From positions 33,706 to 67,762 of the forward strand of contig JAGPLX010000008.1 of NCBI GenBank assembly GCA_018053185.1: a DNA stretch of 34,057 bases, written 5' to 3'. The number at the start of each line of letters is the position of its first letter. Within the stretch, counting starts at the first letter, position 1. The stretch is from Syntrophobacteraceae bacterium. Its GTDB lineage: Bacteria > Desulfobacterota > Syntrophobacteria > Syntrophobacterales > Syntrophobacteraceae. Positions 24,235 to 32,952 of this stretch are shown here, piece after piece. A program made the translations under genes and the position numbers. Below the pieces are notes generated by a model that did not search any database, was not told where the DNA came from, and worked only from the letters and a program-made list of their open reading frames with translations.

Positions 24235-25050
24235 ATGGGGGAACAGCAACCACTCAGCTCTCACACAAAAAGGCTCATCACGGGCGTCCTGGTTCTGGTT
24301 CCTTTGCTGGGGATCATTGTCGCCGGTCCGCCGTGGGCGTGGACGGCAACGGTCCTCGTCGCAGCCTTCCTGGGCCTGCGTGAATTTCAGCAGTTGCTGA
24401 TCCCTGAGGTGGACTCGTCCTGGAAATGGCGGGCGGTTCACTTTTCCGGCGGAGTTTTCCTTCCTTTGGGGGCGGCCATGGGTGGGCCGTCCGGGCTGCA
24501 CTGCGGCTTGATCCTCGGCCTGTTCGGCGGCCTGCTCTGCGTTCTGGCATGTTCCCCCCTCAACTCCCACGGAATTCGACGCTTGGCCCAATGCAGCTTT
24601 GCCTGGCTCTACATTCCCTATCTTCTCTCCTATGTTCTTTTGATAGGTCAGGCTTCCCAGGGCAGACAGCGGCTTTTGTTTACCTTGGCCGTGGTGGTTT
24701 TCAGCGACGCGGGGGCCTATTACTGCGGGAGGGTTCTGGGTCGTCGCAAGCTGTACGAAACCGTGAGCCCCAGAAAGACCGTTGAAGGCTCCGTTGGGGG
24801 ATTGATTTTGAGTGTTATAATGGGAGTCGGCGTTGGTCGACTGCTTCTACCCCAAGAGAGCGTTTTCCGGATCCTGGTCCTCAGTGGTTCCCTGGCATTG
24901 GTCAGCCAAATGGGCGATCTGATCGAATCCATGATGAAGAGGATGAGCGGCAAGAAGGATTCCAGCCACCTTCTTCCCGGTCACGGAGGCATTCTCGACC
25001 GGTTGGACAGTCTTCTTTTTGTTTTCCCGGCAAGCTGGCTATTTTTGTAA
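24235..25050 (+). CDS. cdsA: Phosphatidate cytidylyltransferase
   Basis: A 271-residue integral membrane enzyme making CDP-diacylglycerol from phosphatidate and CTP. Several hydrophobic helices are visible. The CdsA signature lies near the C-terminus ([20 protein letters not shown], then DRLD) with the expected KKD, HGG and DRLD residues. The conserved central segment [19 protein letters not shown] is also typical. It lies 12 bases after uppS, in the usual order. Confidence 0.95.
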   Translation: MGEQQPLSSHTKRLITGVLVLVPLLGIIVAGPPWAWTATVLVAAFLGLREFQQLLIPEVDSSWKWRAVHFSGGVFLPLGAAMGGPSGLHCGLILGLFGGLLCVLACSPLNSHGIRRLAQCSFAWLYIPYLLSYVLLIGQASQGRQRLLFTLAVVVFSDAGAYYCGRVLGRRKLYETVSPRKTVEGSVGGLILSVIMGVGVGRLLLPQESVFRILVLSGSLALVSQMGDLIESMMKRMSGKKDSSHLLPGHGGILDRLDSLLFVFPASWLFL

Positions 25051-25136
25051 CAGGAAGTTCCCCCTGGACCAACCACAGACCAGGCGGCCGTCGGGAGAAG
25101 CCGACCGGAGAATCTCCACTCCTTCGAGGTTACGGT

Positions 25137-26306
25137 GTGGCAAAAGTTCTGAGCATTTTGGGCAGTACCGGTTCCATCGGGGTGAGCACTCTCGAGGTGG
25201 TACGGCAGTTCCCCGACCGGTTCCGAGTGGCGGCCCTCGCTGCGGGGCGCAACCTGGACCTGCTGGTTCACCAGGTCCGAGCTCATCAGCCTCTGCTGGT
25301 TTCCGTTCTCGACGCGGAACTGGCCGATGAGCTGGATCGAGGTCTTCGGAGTGTGACCCCCCGGCCTCGGATCGTCCACGGACCAGAGGGTTACCGAGAG
25401 GTCGCGACCATTCCCGAAACAGAAATGGTGGTTTCCGCCATGGTGGGGGCCGCAGGTCTTCTGCCCACGCTGGCAGCCATCGAAGCGGGAAAAGACCTCG
25501 CTTTGGCGAACAAGGAAACGCTGGTGGTCGCGGGGGAGCTGGTCATGGATCTTGTTTCCCGGACCGGAATTCGAGTTCTTCCCGTAGACAGCGAACACAG
25601 CGCGATTTTCCAGGCACTTCAAGGAAACCACCGCAGGGCCGTCAAACGGATTTTGCTCACCGCCTCGGGCGGACCTTTCCTTCACCGGGATCGGTCAGCC
25701 CTGGCTACGGTAACCCCGCAACAGGCCCTGCGCCATCCCAATTGGTCCATGGGTCGCAAAATCACCATCGACTCAGCCACTCTTATGAACAAAGGTCTGG
25801 AAGTCATTGAGGCACGGTGGCTCTTTGGCATCCCGGGGGACCGGATTGCCGTGCACGTTCACCCTGAAAGTATTGTTCATTCCATGGTCGAATACATCGA
25901 CGGGTCGGTGATCGCCCAGATGGGAATCCCGGATATGAAGATCCCCATCGCCTTCGCCCTCGCCTACCCGGAAAGATTGCCGGTCCAGTCTCCTCCTCTG
26001 GACCTTTTCAGCCTGCAGAAATTGACCTTTTTCCCTCCGGATGAGGACAAGTTCCCCTGTCTTCGGCTGGCGTTCGAGGCTTGCCGAAGGGGGTCCACCC
26101 TCCCCTCGGTCTTGAATGGAGCCAATGAAGTGGCGGTCCAAGCGTTTTTGGAGGGAAAGATCGGATTCCTGGAAATTCCCGTGTTGATCGAGTCCGTGAT
26201 GAAAACACACAAACCGGCAGGAAAGCCCTCTCTCGAGTCCATTCTTGCAGCCGATCAATGGAGCCGTACCGAAGCGGAACGACTGGTCTACGGGACTCGG
26301 TCCTGA
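25137..26306 (+). CDS. dxr: 1-deoxy-D-xylulose-5-phosphate reductoisomerase
   Basis: A 389-residue NADPH-dependent enzyme, second step of the MEP isoprenoid pathway. The start is GTG at 25137, with GAGG seven bases upstream and the NADPH loop LGSTGSIG directly after. Other motifs are [20 protein letters not shown] (metal Asp and Glu), [26 protein letters not shown] and NGANEVAV. Preceded by an 86-base spacer after cdsA. Confidence 0.97.
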   Translation: MAKVLSILGSTGSIGVSTLEVVRQFPDRFRVAALAAGRNLDLLVHQVRAHQPLLVSVLDAELADELDRGLRSVTPRPRIVHGPEGYREVATIPETEMVVSAMVGAAGLLPTLAAIEAGKDLALANKETLVVAGELVMDLVSRTGIRVLPVDSEHSAIFQALQGNHRRAVKRILLTASGGPFLHRDRSALATVTPQQALRHPNWSMGRKITIDSATLMNKGLEVIEARWLFGIPGDRIAVHVHPESIVHSMVEYIDGSVIAQMGIPDMKIPIAFALAYPERLPVQSPPLDLFSLQKLTFFPPDEDKFPCLRLAFEACRRGSTLPSVLNGANEVAVQAFLEGKIGFLEIPVLIESVMKTHKPAGKPSLESILAADQWSRTEAERLVYGTRS

Positions 26307-26332
26307 GAACATAAAGGATAAAGGACACGCCC

Positions 26333-27421
26333 TTGGCAACAACGATTCTTTCCACCGTCGTGGTATTGGGAGTGCTCATCTTCGTCCACGAGCTGGGTCA
26401 TTTTCTGGTGGCCAAATGGTCCGGAGTCACGGTACTGCGCTTCTCCTTCGGATTTGGCCCCAGACTCATTGGTTTCCAGAGCGGCGAAACGGACTACTGC
26501 ATTTCGGCTTTTCCCCTTGGCGGCTACGTCAAGATGCTTGGGGAGGAGCCTGGAGAGCAGCTCACAGAAGATCAGCTGGCCAGAAGCTTCTTAGCCCAGA
26601 CGGTCTTCAAGCGGATTGCCATCGTTTTTGCCGGCCCTCTGGCCAATTTCTTACTGGCCATCTTAATCTTCACCGCGGTGTACGCCGTTTCGGGCATTCC
26701 CGAGATGATTCCCGAAATCGGCACGGTAAATGAGGGATCTCCGGCGGACAAAGCGGGAATTCAACCCGGAGACCTGGTTCTCAGCATCAACGACAAAAAG
26801 CTGGAGACCTGGGAGGACCTGTCCGAAACCGTGGAACATTCCACGGAGGATACCCTGATTCTGCAGGTCCGGCGGGGGGAAGAAACCCTCACCCTCCACG
26901 TGAATCCGACGGTCAGTGAGGTCAAGAATCTCTTCGGTGAGACCACCAGGCGGCGGCTCATCGGGGTCACTCCCTCCGGCAAAATCCTGGTCCGCAAGGT
27001 GGATCCGCTCCTGGCCGGATACTACAGCCTCGCTCAAACCTACCACCTCAGCAAGCTCTTTCTGCTCACCGTGGTCAAGTTGATCGAGAGAGTCGTGCCC
27101 TTTCATACCCTGGGAGGACCCATTCTCATCGCCCAAATGGCGGGGCAGCAGGCCCAGGAGGGATTGCTGAACCTGATTTACTTCATTGCCGTGATCAGCG
27201 TGAATCTCGCCGTGCTGAACCTTTTGCCCGTCCCCATCCTGGACGGAGGCCATATCCTGTTTTTCACTCTCGAGGCCGTTCTGGGCAAACCCCTCGGAAT
27301 CAAGAAGGTGGAAATGGCTCAGAAGGTGGGAATGTTTCTCCTCCTCCTGCTCATGGTCTTCGTGTTTTACAACGACATCATGCGGTTGATTCCGGGGGGC
27401 AAGCCGGACTTCCTGCCCTGA
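26333..27421 (+). CDS. rseP: Site-2 intramembrane metalloprotease RseP
   Basis: A 362-residue membrane protease of the regulated intramembrane proteolysis type. The zinc motif HELGH is at residues 19-23 in the first transmembrane segment, and the partner motif NLLPVPILDGGH is in a later helix, giving the third ligand Asp. One PDZ domain lies between (about 115-200, EGSPADKAGIQPGDLVLSI), so it is shorter than the two-PDZ E. coli RseP. The TTG start has AAGGA seven bases upstream. The anti-sigma substrate is not in the window. Confidence 0.95.
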   Translation: MATTILSTVVVLGVLIFVHELGHFLVAKWSGVTVLRFSFGFGPRLIGFQSGETDYCISAFPLGGYVKMLGEEPGEQLTEDQLARSFLAQTVFKRIAIVFAGPLANFLLAILIFTAVYAVSGIPEMIPEIGTVNEGSPADKAGIQPGDLVLSINDKKLETWEDLSETVEHSTEDTLILQVRRGEETLTLHVNPTVSEVKNLFGETTRRRLIGVTPSGKILVRKVDPLLAGYYSLAQTYHLSKLFLLTVVKLIERVVPFHTLGGPILIAQMAGQQAQEGLLNLIYFIAVISVNLAVLNLLPVPILDGGHILFFTLEAVLGKPLGIKKVEMAQKVGMFLLLLLMVFVFYNDIMRLIPGGKPDFLP

Positions 27422-27441
27422 GAGGATCCGTACCGTTTCCG

Positions 27442-28131
27442 ATGAAAATTCTCGCCGCGGACACTTCAACACCCACAGGCAGCGTGGCACTGATGGACGG
27501 AGACCACCTGCTTGCCGAATGGACTCTCCACTCCGGTCAGACCCACAATCGCCGCCTTCTGAAAACACTGGACTCCCTCTTGAGGGAAGTCGGATGGGAC
27601 CTGGACCAGGTTCAAGGGTTCGGCGTAACCCTCGGTCCGGGAAGTTTCACGGGACTCCGCATCGGGCTCACAACACTGAAAACCCTTGCATGGGTTACGA
27701 ATAGGCCCTTTGTGGGCGTTTCCTCCCTGGATGTCCTGGCGGCACCCCTGTGCCACTCTTCCCTTCCTGTCTGCGCTCTGCTGGATGCCAAGAAAAAACA
27801 GGTTTACTGGGCGCTCTATCGGGGGGATGGCGCAGGCGGAATCCTCAGGATCTCCCCTTACCGGGTGATGGAACCCCCAAACCTTGCCGAACATCTGACG
27901 GGACCCACCCTGATGGTTGGGGACGGCTGGTTGCTTTATCGGGATTTCTTCCGAGAGGTGTTGGGAAATTTAGCCATAGAGGCCCCCTCTCCCTTTCACA
28001 GCATCCGTGCGAGTTTTGTGGCCCAAATAACCTGCCGAAGGCTTCTCGCCGGGGAGGCACACGACCCCCTGACCAGCGTGCCCCTCTATGTGCGTCCCTC
28101 CGATGCGGAACTCAAATCGCACCCCTTTTGA
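27442..28131 (+). CDS. tsaB: tRNA t6A37 modification factor TsaB
   Basis: A 229-residue ASKHA-fold partner of TsaD and TsaE in making threonylcarbamoyl-adenosine at tRNA position 37. Diagnostic segments are MKILAADTSTPTGSVAL, HSGQTHNRRLL and VTLGPGSFTGLRIGLTTLK. Normal length. Twenty bases after rseP, with which it is probably cotranscribed. Confidence 0.94.
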   Translation: MKILAADTSTPTGSVALMDGDHLLAEWTLHSGQTHNRRLLKTLDSLLREVGWDLDQVQGFGVTLGPGSFTGLRIGLTTLKTLAWVTNRPFVGVSSLDVLAAPLCHSSLPVCALLDAKKKQVYWALYRGDGAGGILRISPYRVMEPPNLAEHLTGPTLMVGDGWLLYRDFFREVLGNLAIEAPSPFHSIRASFVAQITCRRLLAGEAHDPLTSVPLYVRPSDAELKSHPF

Positions 28132-28164
28132 GCTCCCTGAACAACCTGGCACAGGATCGGATTA

Positions 28165-28830
28165 ATGGAAATCACCTGTGACGGTTCTCTCTATTCCGCC
28201 CGCATTCGCTGGCACTGCCGGCGCATATGGGCGTCCATACGTGCCGGAAAGTCCGGAGGTAGAGGAATCCTACGAAAAACTGCCGCCCCGTACTTTCCCC
28301 TCATTTTTTTCCTGCGAAATGCCCAGACTCTGCACAAGGAATTCCAAGCCAGTAAGATCCCTCTGCGGACTCAACGGATCAGAATGGTGCGTCTTTTGCG
28401 GGAGAGAGTTTCCAGTTTTCATCGTATCGGAAGATGGGTGGAAGGTGGAGGAGAGAATGGACTGGGGGGGTTCAAGATCCCGGTTGTCGCAGATCCCTCC
28501 TCGCCCTACTGCGACCACTGCGGTGGCTGCTGTGAGATTCCCGGCGGTATGCCGGAATTCCCAGAGGAAAGCCGCCTTCCAGCCAAGGGAAGAGAGTGGT
28601 TTGAAAACGGGTTGGGCCCCGGCCACCGTTTCTGCCCGTTTCTCTGTGAATGCCGAGAAACCGGCCGAGGTTTTTGCTCCATCTATCCCTGGAGACCCAA
28701 CCCTTGCAGGATCTTTGACCACGAGGAGTGTGCGGTGGTAAAAAACGATCCGGATTTCGTCTCGTCCTGTCGCCCCCAGGAATTACTGGAGACGTGTCAG
28801 TGGTTGTCCCGGCTGCTGAATGGCCGATAG
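28165..28830 (+). CDS. YkgJ-like cysteine-cluster protein
   Basis: A 221-residue protein with the zinc/iron-chelating (YkgJ, UPF0153) Cys pattern: YCDHCGGCCEIPGG, then FCPFLCECRETGRGFCSIYP and NPCRIFDHEEC. About nine Cys residues in the second half could bind a metal or Fe-S cluster. The first 75 residues are basic and not recognised. The ATG at 28165 has a weak ribosome site, and a later Met near residue 74 could be the real start. Function of the family is unknown. Last gene of the rpsB block; its 3' end overlaps the convergent Tim44-like gene by 48 bases. Confidence 0.78.
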   Translation: MEITCDGSLYSARIRWHCRRIWASIRAGKSGGRGILRKTAAPYFPLIFFLRNAQTLHKEFQASKIPLRTQRIRMVRLLRERVSSFHRIGRWVEGGGENGLGGFKIPVVADPSSPYCDHCGGCCEIPGGMPEFPEESRLPAKGREWFENGLGPGHRFCPFLCECRETGRGFCSIYPWRPNPCRIFDHEECAVVKNDPDFVSSCRPQELLETCQWLSRLLNGR

Positions 28831-29817
28831 CTTCCACTGGGTCGTGCCGATATCCCGAACAAAGGTCCAGAATTCCTCGAACTTCACGGGGTTGAGCCGA
28901 TCCCCCTGGACCACCTGCCCCGTCTTCTCGTCAACGGTGTAGTCCAGCAGATTCGCGGTGAAGAGCACGGTCACATAATCTTTTCCCATCTCCTGCCACA
29001 CTTCGCAGGGTTCCACCTTCCGAACGGCGATGTTCTCCAGGCGGTTGACGATGCCCTGCTGCTTCATGGAAGCGAATTCCTTGCGGAAGTAGTCTGCCAT
29101 CTCCTGAGTGACCAAGTTCTCGATGCCTTCCAGACTTCGATTCATCCAGGCTGCCTGAATGCGGAAGAAAATATCCTGGACTTTCTCTTTGAAGTCCTCC
29201 TCGTTAAAGCTCGGATCGAACTGTCGGATCTGGGCGAACCCTCTTTCCACCTCGTCATAGGGTTGCACCGGTTCCGGTTCGGCCCCTCCGTAGTAGGGGG
29301 TGCCGCCCTGGGGATAGCCGGAAGTAGTATCATAGCGCGAGGGCTCACCATAGAGATCGGGAGATCCCCCAGCCGCCCTCCGCTTCTTGATGAACCTCCA
29401 GCCGAAGTAGACGAGCAGACCGATGACGATCAGGTCAAGAAGGCCGATACCTCCACCTCCTCCCCCCATCATGGGAGAGGCATAGCCCCTGCCGCCGAAA
29501 AGCATGTTGCCCAGGAGCCCTCCCGCAAGTCCACCGGCCATGCCTTGGAGAAACGGACTTCGACTGAACCATCCACCCGAACCGGGTTGGTTGGGACTTC
29601 CAGGAAACTGCGTACTTGGACCGGGGGTCTGTCGTGGGGCAACGGGGGAAGGAGCGGACGGAGATCGCGGCGTCGAAAAGCTGCGGCTCCCGCGGCTGCC
29701 CGAAGACCCACCCCCGCCTGCTCGAGCCCAGGCACTGGACTCCAGGTAGAGCAGCCCTACAAAAAACATAACGGCCGCAATGGCCAGGGTTCCCATTTTC
29801 CATCGGCTCATTCTCAT
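28783..29817 (-). CDS. Tim44-like domain membrane protein
   Basis: A 344-residue protein with a signal peptide (about residues 9-32, AVMFFVGLLYLESSAWA), a long Gly-, Ser- and Pro-rich low-complexity segment (about 33-120, including runs of Gly), one transmembrane helix (LLDLIVIGLLVYFGWRFI) followed by KKRR, and a C-terminal Tim44/Mba1-like domain (about 195-344) with FKEKVQDIFFRIQAAWMNRS and MADYFRKEF. Bacterial members of this family are widespread and their role is unclear; import-motor function is known only for mitochondrial Tim44. The ATG has GAGGAGT upstream. The 3' end overlaps the YkgJ-like gene. Confidence 0.88.
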   Translation of the reverse strand: MRMSRWKMGTLAIAAVMFFVGLLYLESSAWARAGGGGSSGSRGSRSFSTPRSPSAPSPVAPRQTPGPSTQFPGSPNQPGSGGWFSRSPFLQGMAGGLAGGLLGNMLFGGRGYASPMMGGGGGGIGLLDLIVIGLLVYFGWRFIKKRRAAGGSPDLYGEPSRYDTTSGYPQGGTPYYGGAEPEPVQPYDEVERGFAQIRQFDPSFNEEDFKEKVQDIFFRIQAAWMNRSLEGIENLVTQEMADYFRKEFASMKQQGIVNRLENIAVRKVEPCEVWQEMGKDYVTVLFTANLLDYTVDEKTGQVVQGDRLNPVKFEEFWTFVRDIGTTQWKLSAIQQPGQPLTRLQ

Positions 29818-30327
29818 TCCTAACTCCTCACGGTAGGTTTATCGGCGATTGTCTGCTGTTTAACCGTTCGAACCGGCGCGACCCCATCCTTTCGCCGATT
29901 CACGAGTTTCAAGGTATCAGACGAAAAAACAGAAGGCAATAGAGATCGGGCAGAGGTGAACAGATCGAGGATTCCAATTGTCTCCAGGACTCCCTCCCTG
30001 TTTATCTTTGATAGATACCGTGGGATGAAAGGCACAATCCACAGCCGCTTTCACTCGACTTTGTCCTGCCATTAAGGAAAACCGCGGCCACAGTTGAATT
30101 CCGAAGCCAAATGGAAGGAGATGTGGTAGAAGAGTGCCCTTCCCAGGTGCTAGTGTGAGCCTCCCGGCCTGATGCTCCGGAAATCATTCCGGCACGCAGA
30201 TTCATCGGGCCTGGAGTTATGCGTCCATTCGCAATCGGGGCCCGATGTCTCCGGCTTGATGGTAAAGAGCGGGATCTGGGAGACTCATGGATATCCGGAC
30301 AATCGGGACGGAGTTTTAGGAGGAACC
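29818..30327. other. Divergent intergenic region between Tim44-like gene and uppP
   Basis: About 510 bases. One frame is open upstream of uppP to an ATG at 30172, but it has no ribosome site or family similarity. I see no RNA gene or clear promoter, and only AT-richer patches around 29925-29945 and 29998-30015 that may hold start sites for the two divergent genes. Confidence 0.4.
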
Positions 30328-31326
30328 ATGGGAATGCCGCCAAGATGGCGTCTTGGGGCCGGTTTGTTTATGGTCCTGATCCTGCTGATCGGTATGAAAA
30401 TCGGAATGGCTGTGGCCTCTGATTCAGCAAGGGTCCAGCTTCCGGGAGAAAATTACGTCGATCGAGGTCTGACCCCCGCCAGAGCGCTGGTGTTGGGGGC
30501 GGTGGAGGGATTGACGGAGTATCTTCCCGTAAGTTCCACAGGACATCTCCTCATGGCCGAGCGTCTGATGGGCCTGTACGGGACGGCCGATGTGCCCGGA
30601 GGCCAGCGTCGGCAGGCCAAGACAGCGGCAGACGCCTATGCGATCTGCATCCAGGGGGGGGCCATCCTGGCGGTTCTGGGGCTCTATGCGCGGCGGGTTC
30701 GGCAGATGTTCCTGGGCCTTGTGGGAAGGGATGCCTCGGGCTTGAAGCTGGCTGTCAACCTCGGGATCGCTTTCCTGCCGGCGGCGGTCATCGGCCTGTT
30801 GGTGGGAGACCTGGTCAAGAGGTATCTTTTCGGTCCATGGCCCATCGTGATCGCCTGGTTGGTGGGTGGGCTGGCAATCCTTGGCATGGCCCGGTGGCAG
30901 AGAAGCTCCGAGGGAACCCGTCCCCAAAAGGCTCTTGAGGAACTGGACCGGAAAATGGCCCTGTTGATCGGCCTGGTTCAGTGCGTTGCCATGTGGCCTG
31001 GGGTGAGCCGAAGCCTAGCCACCATTGCGGGAGGGGTACTGGTAGGACTGTCTCTGCCCGCCGCCGTCGAGTTCAGTTTCCTTTTAGGCGTGGTTACTCT
31101 GGGAGCCGCCACAGGCTACGATGCCTTGAAACACGGCCAGGACATGCTCCGCCTCTTCGACGGGAGCTCCATCGCCCTGGGAGTGATTTCTGCCTTTCTT
31201 TTCGCGGTGATTTCAGTACGCTGGATGGTGTCCTATTTGACCCGACACGACATCGCCATCTTCGGGTACTACCGGATTGCCGTGGCCGTTGCTGCCGGGT
31301 TTTTAATGCTAACGGGAAGACTCTAA
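30328..31326 (+). CDS. uppP: Undecaprenyl-diphosphatase with N-terminal extension
   Basis: A 332-residue multi-pass membrane phosphatase (BacA family) that recycles undecaprenyl diphosphate to the monophosphate carrier. Start at 30328 is fixed by an AGGAGG four bases upstream. Catalytic motifs are EGLTEYLPVSSTGHL (Glu60, Glu64 and His73) and WPGVSRS (Arg228). Compared with the usual 265-275 residues, about 43 extra residues precede the first family helix. They contain a hydrophobic stretch GLFMVLILLIGMKIGMAVA that looks like a signal peptide or added helix. A long cytoplasmic- or periplasmic-looking loop follows STGHLLMAERLMG. Family identity is secure, topology is not. Confidence 0.93.
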   Translation: MGMPPRWRLGAGLFMVLILLIGMKIGMAVASDSARVQLPGENYVDRGLTPARALVLGAVEGLTEYLPVSSTGHLLMAERLMGLYGTADVPGGQRRQAKTAADAYAICIQGGAILAVLGLYARRVRQMFLGLVGRDASGLKLAVNLGIAFLPAAVIGLLVGDLVKRYLFGPWPIVIAWLVGGLAILGMARWQRSSEGTRPQKALEELDRKMALLIGLVQCVAMWPGVSRSLATIAGGVLVGLSLPAAVEFSFLLGVVTLGAATGYDALKHGQDMLRLFDGSSIALGVISAFLFAVISVRWMVSYLTRHDIAIFGYYRIAVAVAAGFLMLTGRL

Positions 31327-31399
31327 GACCTCGTCTGAACCCTTCCGTGGTGCACGTCAGCCAATGGGTGAGTGAAAGCTGTGGTCACAAAATACAAGA

Positions 31400-31489
31400 G
31401 GGGTCAAGTCCTTCGATCGGGCCCTGGATCTTGGGAAACCTCCCCCCCCTCGCCACAGGTCCCATTTTAAGCACGAACGACTTGACCCC
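31400..31489. mobile_element. Short inverted-repeat element (MITE/REP-like)
   Basis: GGGGTCAAGTC (31400-31410) and GACTTGACCCC (31479-31489) are perfect 11-base inverted repeats about 68 bases apart; similarity extends outside and inside (ttcgat against ttcgtg). The interior has no gene. The motif resembles ends I associate with RAYT or IS200-type non-autonomous elements; that link is from memory and not proved. It lies between the convergent uppP and mvhA ends, where it could act as a bidirectional terminator. Confidence 0.5.
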
Positions 31490-31490
31490 C

Positions 31491-31504
31491 ACCTTGATCA
31501 AGGT
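31491..31504. repeat. Perfect 14-base palindrome
   Basis: ACCTTGATCAAGGT reads the same on both strands. It lies three bases beyond the mvhA stop codon (31507), next to the inverted-repeat element, and may be part of its boundary or a protein site. Confidence 0.5.
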
Positions 31505-31506
31505 TT

Positions 31507-32949
31507 CTAGGGCCACCGGATGATGAGTTCGCCTCGGGAGTCAAACACTCGAACCGGCATTACGCTTCTGCCATCCAGGCAGTGAGTGGCGCAGGATATT
31601 CAGGGGTCGTAGGCGCGCACGGACATCTCGATTTTGTTCAAAATGCCTTCGTCCACCTTGCCCTTCTGAATGAGCAGCTTTGCTGCCTGCTTCACACTCA
31701 TGTTGATGGGGCCAAGATTGTGGGTCGTCCCCACGATGAGATTGGCCCGGGTGATCAGGCCTTTGTCATCCGTAGAATAATCGTGGATGAGGGTGCCGCG
31801 GGGGGCCTCGACGCAACCCACTCCTGTTCCCGCCTTCGGTTCCGCGGGAGTGCGGACATTGGGATCGCAGATTTCCGGGTCGTCCAACAATTCAAGGGCA
31901 TGTTCGTAGGCATACACGTCTTCGATCAATCGTGCCCAATGGTAGAGAAGGGTTGCCTGGGCGGGCCTGCCGAATGTTTCCCGAAACTGCTCCAGTTCCG
32001 CCTGGGCCCGGGGGGTGCTGATTTTGTCCGCCACATTGATGCGCGCCAGGCAGTTGGCTCGGTATATCCCCTTGGGATTGTCGATGTCCAGGGAAAATCC
32101 TTCGTTCCAGCACCGTGCATAGGGAAATTTACCGTAGGAGTAAGGGACAACGGCCTCTCCCAGATAGCTGGCGTAATCCTGGGTATCGAAGTCCACAAAA
32201 CTACCGTCGGCCTTCATGAGTCGGAGCTTGCCGTCGTAGAGATTTAGGTTGCCGTTGCCATCCACGGTACCCAGAAACCCCGTTCGGATGACTCCCAAGG
32301 ATTGAACAGCGTCCAGATAATTGGGAAATACCTTGGTTTTAGCGAACTCGAGGGTGAAGGAGGCGAAGTCCAGCAGTTCGCTCAACTGCTTGCGGAATTC
32401 CTGTCGCTCTTCCTCGAGAAGGGCCCGGCAGAACCCACCGACAACACCGGCATGAGGATGAATGGCCTTGCCGCCCACCTTCTCCAGGATCATCTTGGCC
32501 ATATAGCGCATCTGAACCGCCTTGGTGGCGAGCTCAGGGTTGGCCTTGGCAACCCCGATGACATTTCTCACCTCGTAGGCTGCGTCCGGACCCATGACGA
32601 AATCAGGAGCTGCAAGAAAATAGAAGTGAAGAAGCTTATCTTCAGCGTGAGCTACCGTTTGAACAAATTCGCGAAGCTTTCGGGCTGCCGGGGGAAGAGT
32701 GACCCCAAAACAGCGATCCACAGCTTTATTGGAAGCCAGGTGGTGGTGCCAGGGGCAGATCCCGCAGATTCGGTTCACAATCCTAGGAACTTCCTCGGCC
32801 GGTTTCCCCTCGATGAATTTTTCAAATCCCCGCAGGGACATGTAATGCACTTTGGTGTCTTTGACATTTCCCTCGTCATCCAGGTGAATGGCGATGGAGC
32901 CATGCCCCTCGATGCGCGTGATGGGAGCAATGTGGATTGTCCTGGACAT
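31507..32949 (-). CDS. mvhA: [NiFeSe] hydrogenase large subunit, Mvh type, selenoprotein
   Basis: A 480-residue catalytic subunit when the TGA at 31600-31602 is read as selenocysteine (residue 450). N-terminal motifs are RIEGHG and RICGICPWHHH, giving Ni ligands Cys62 and Cys65. The C-terminal motif reads RAYDP-Sec-ISCATH, with Sec450 and Cys453 as the second ligand pair, where Cys-x-x-Cys is normal. After the TGA come 30 codons in the same frame that match the group 3 C-terminal peptide and end in TAG at 31507. A maturation protease would cut after His456. This family (Mvh/Vhu, group 3c) feeds electrons from H2 to heterodisulfide reductase-type complexes in the cytoplasm. It starts three bases after mvhG, with GGAGG inside the mvhG end. 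Stopping at 31600 would remove two metal ligands. Confidence 0.92.
31561..31593 (-). promoter_or_regulatory. Candidate bacterial SECIS element in mvhA
   Basis: On the coding strand CTGCC (31582 to 31578) and GGCAG (31572 to 31568) form a five-pair stem with loop TGGAT. A lower helix of TGCGC (31593 to 31589) and GCGTA (31565 to 31561) encloses it. The apical loop starts 22 bases after the TGA, close to the distance in known bacterial SECIS hairpins, and contains GG. This is the site where SelB with Sec-tRNA would bind. Confidence 0.7.
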
Positions 32950-32952
32950 ACC

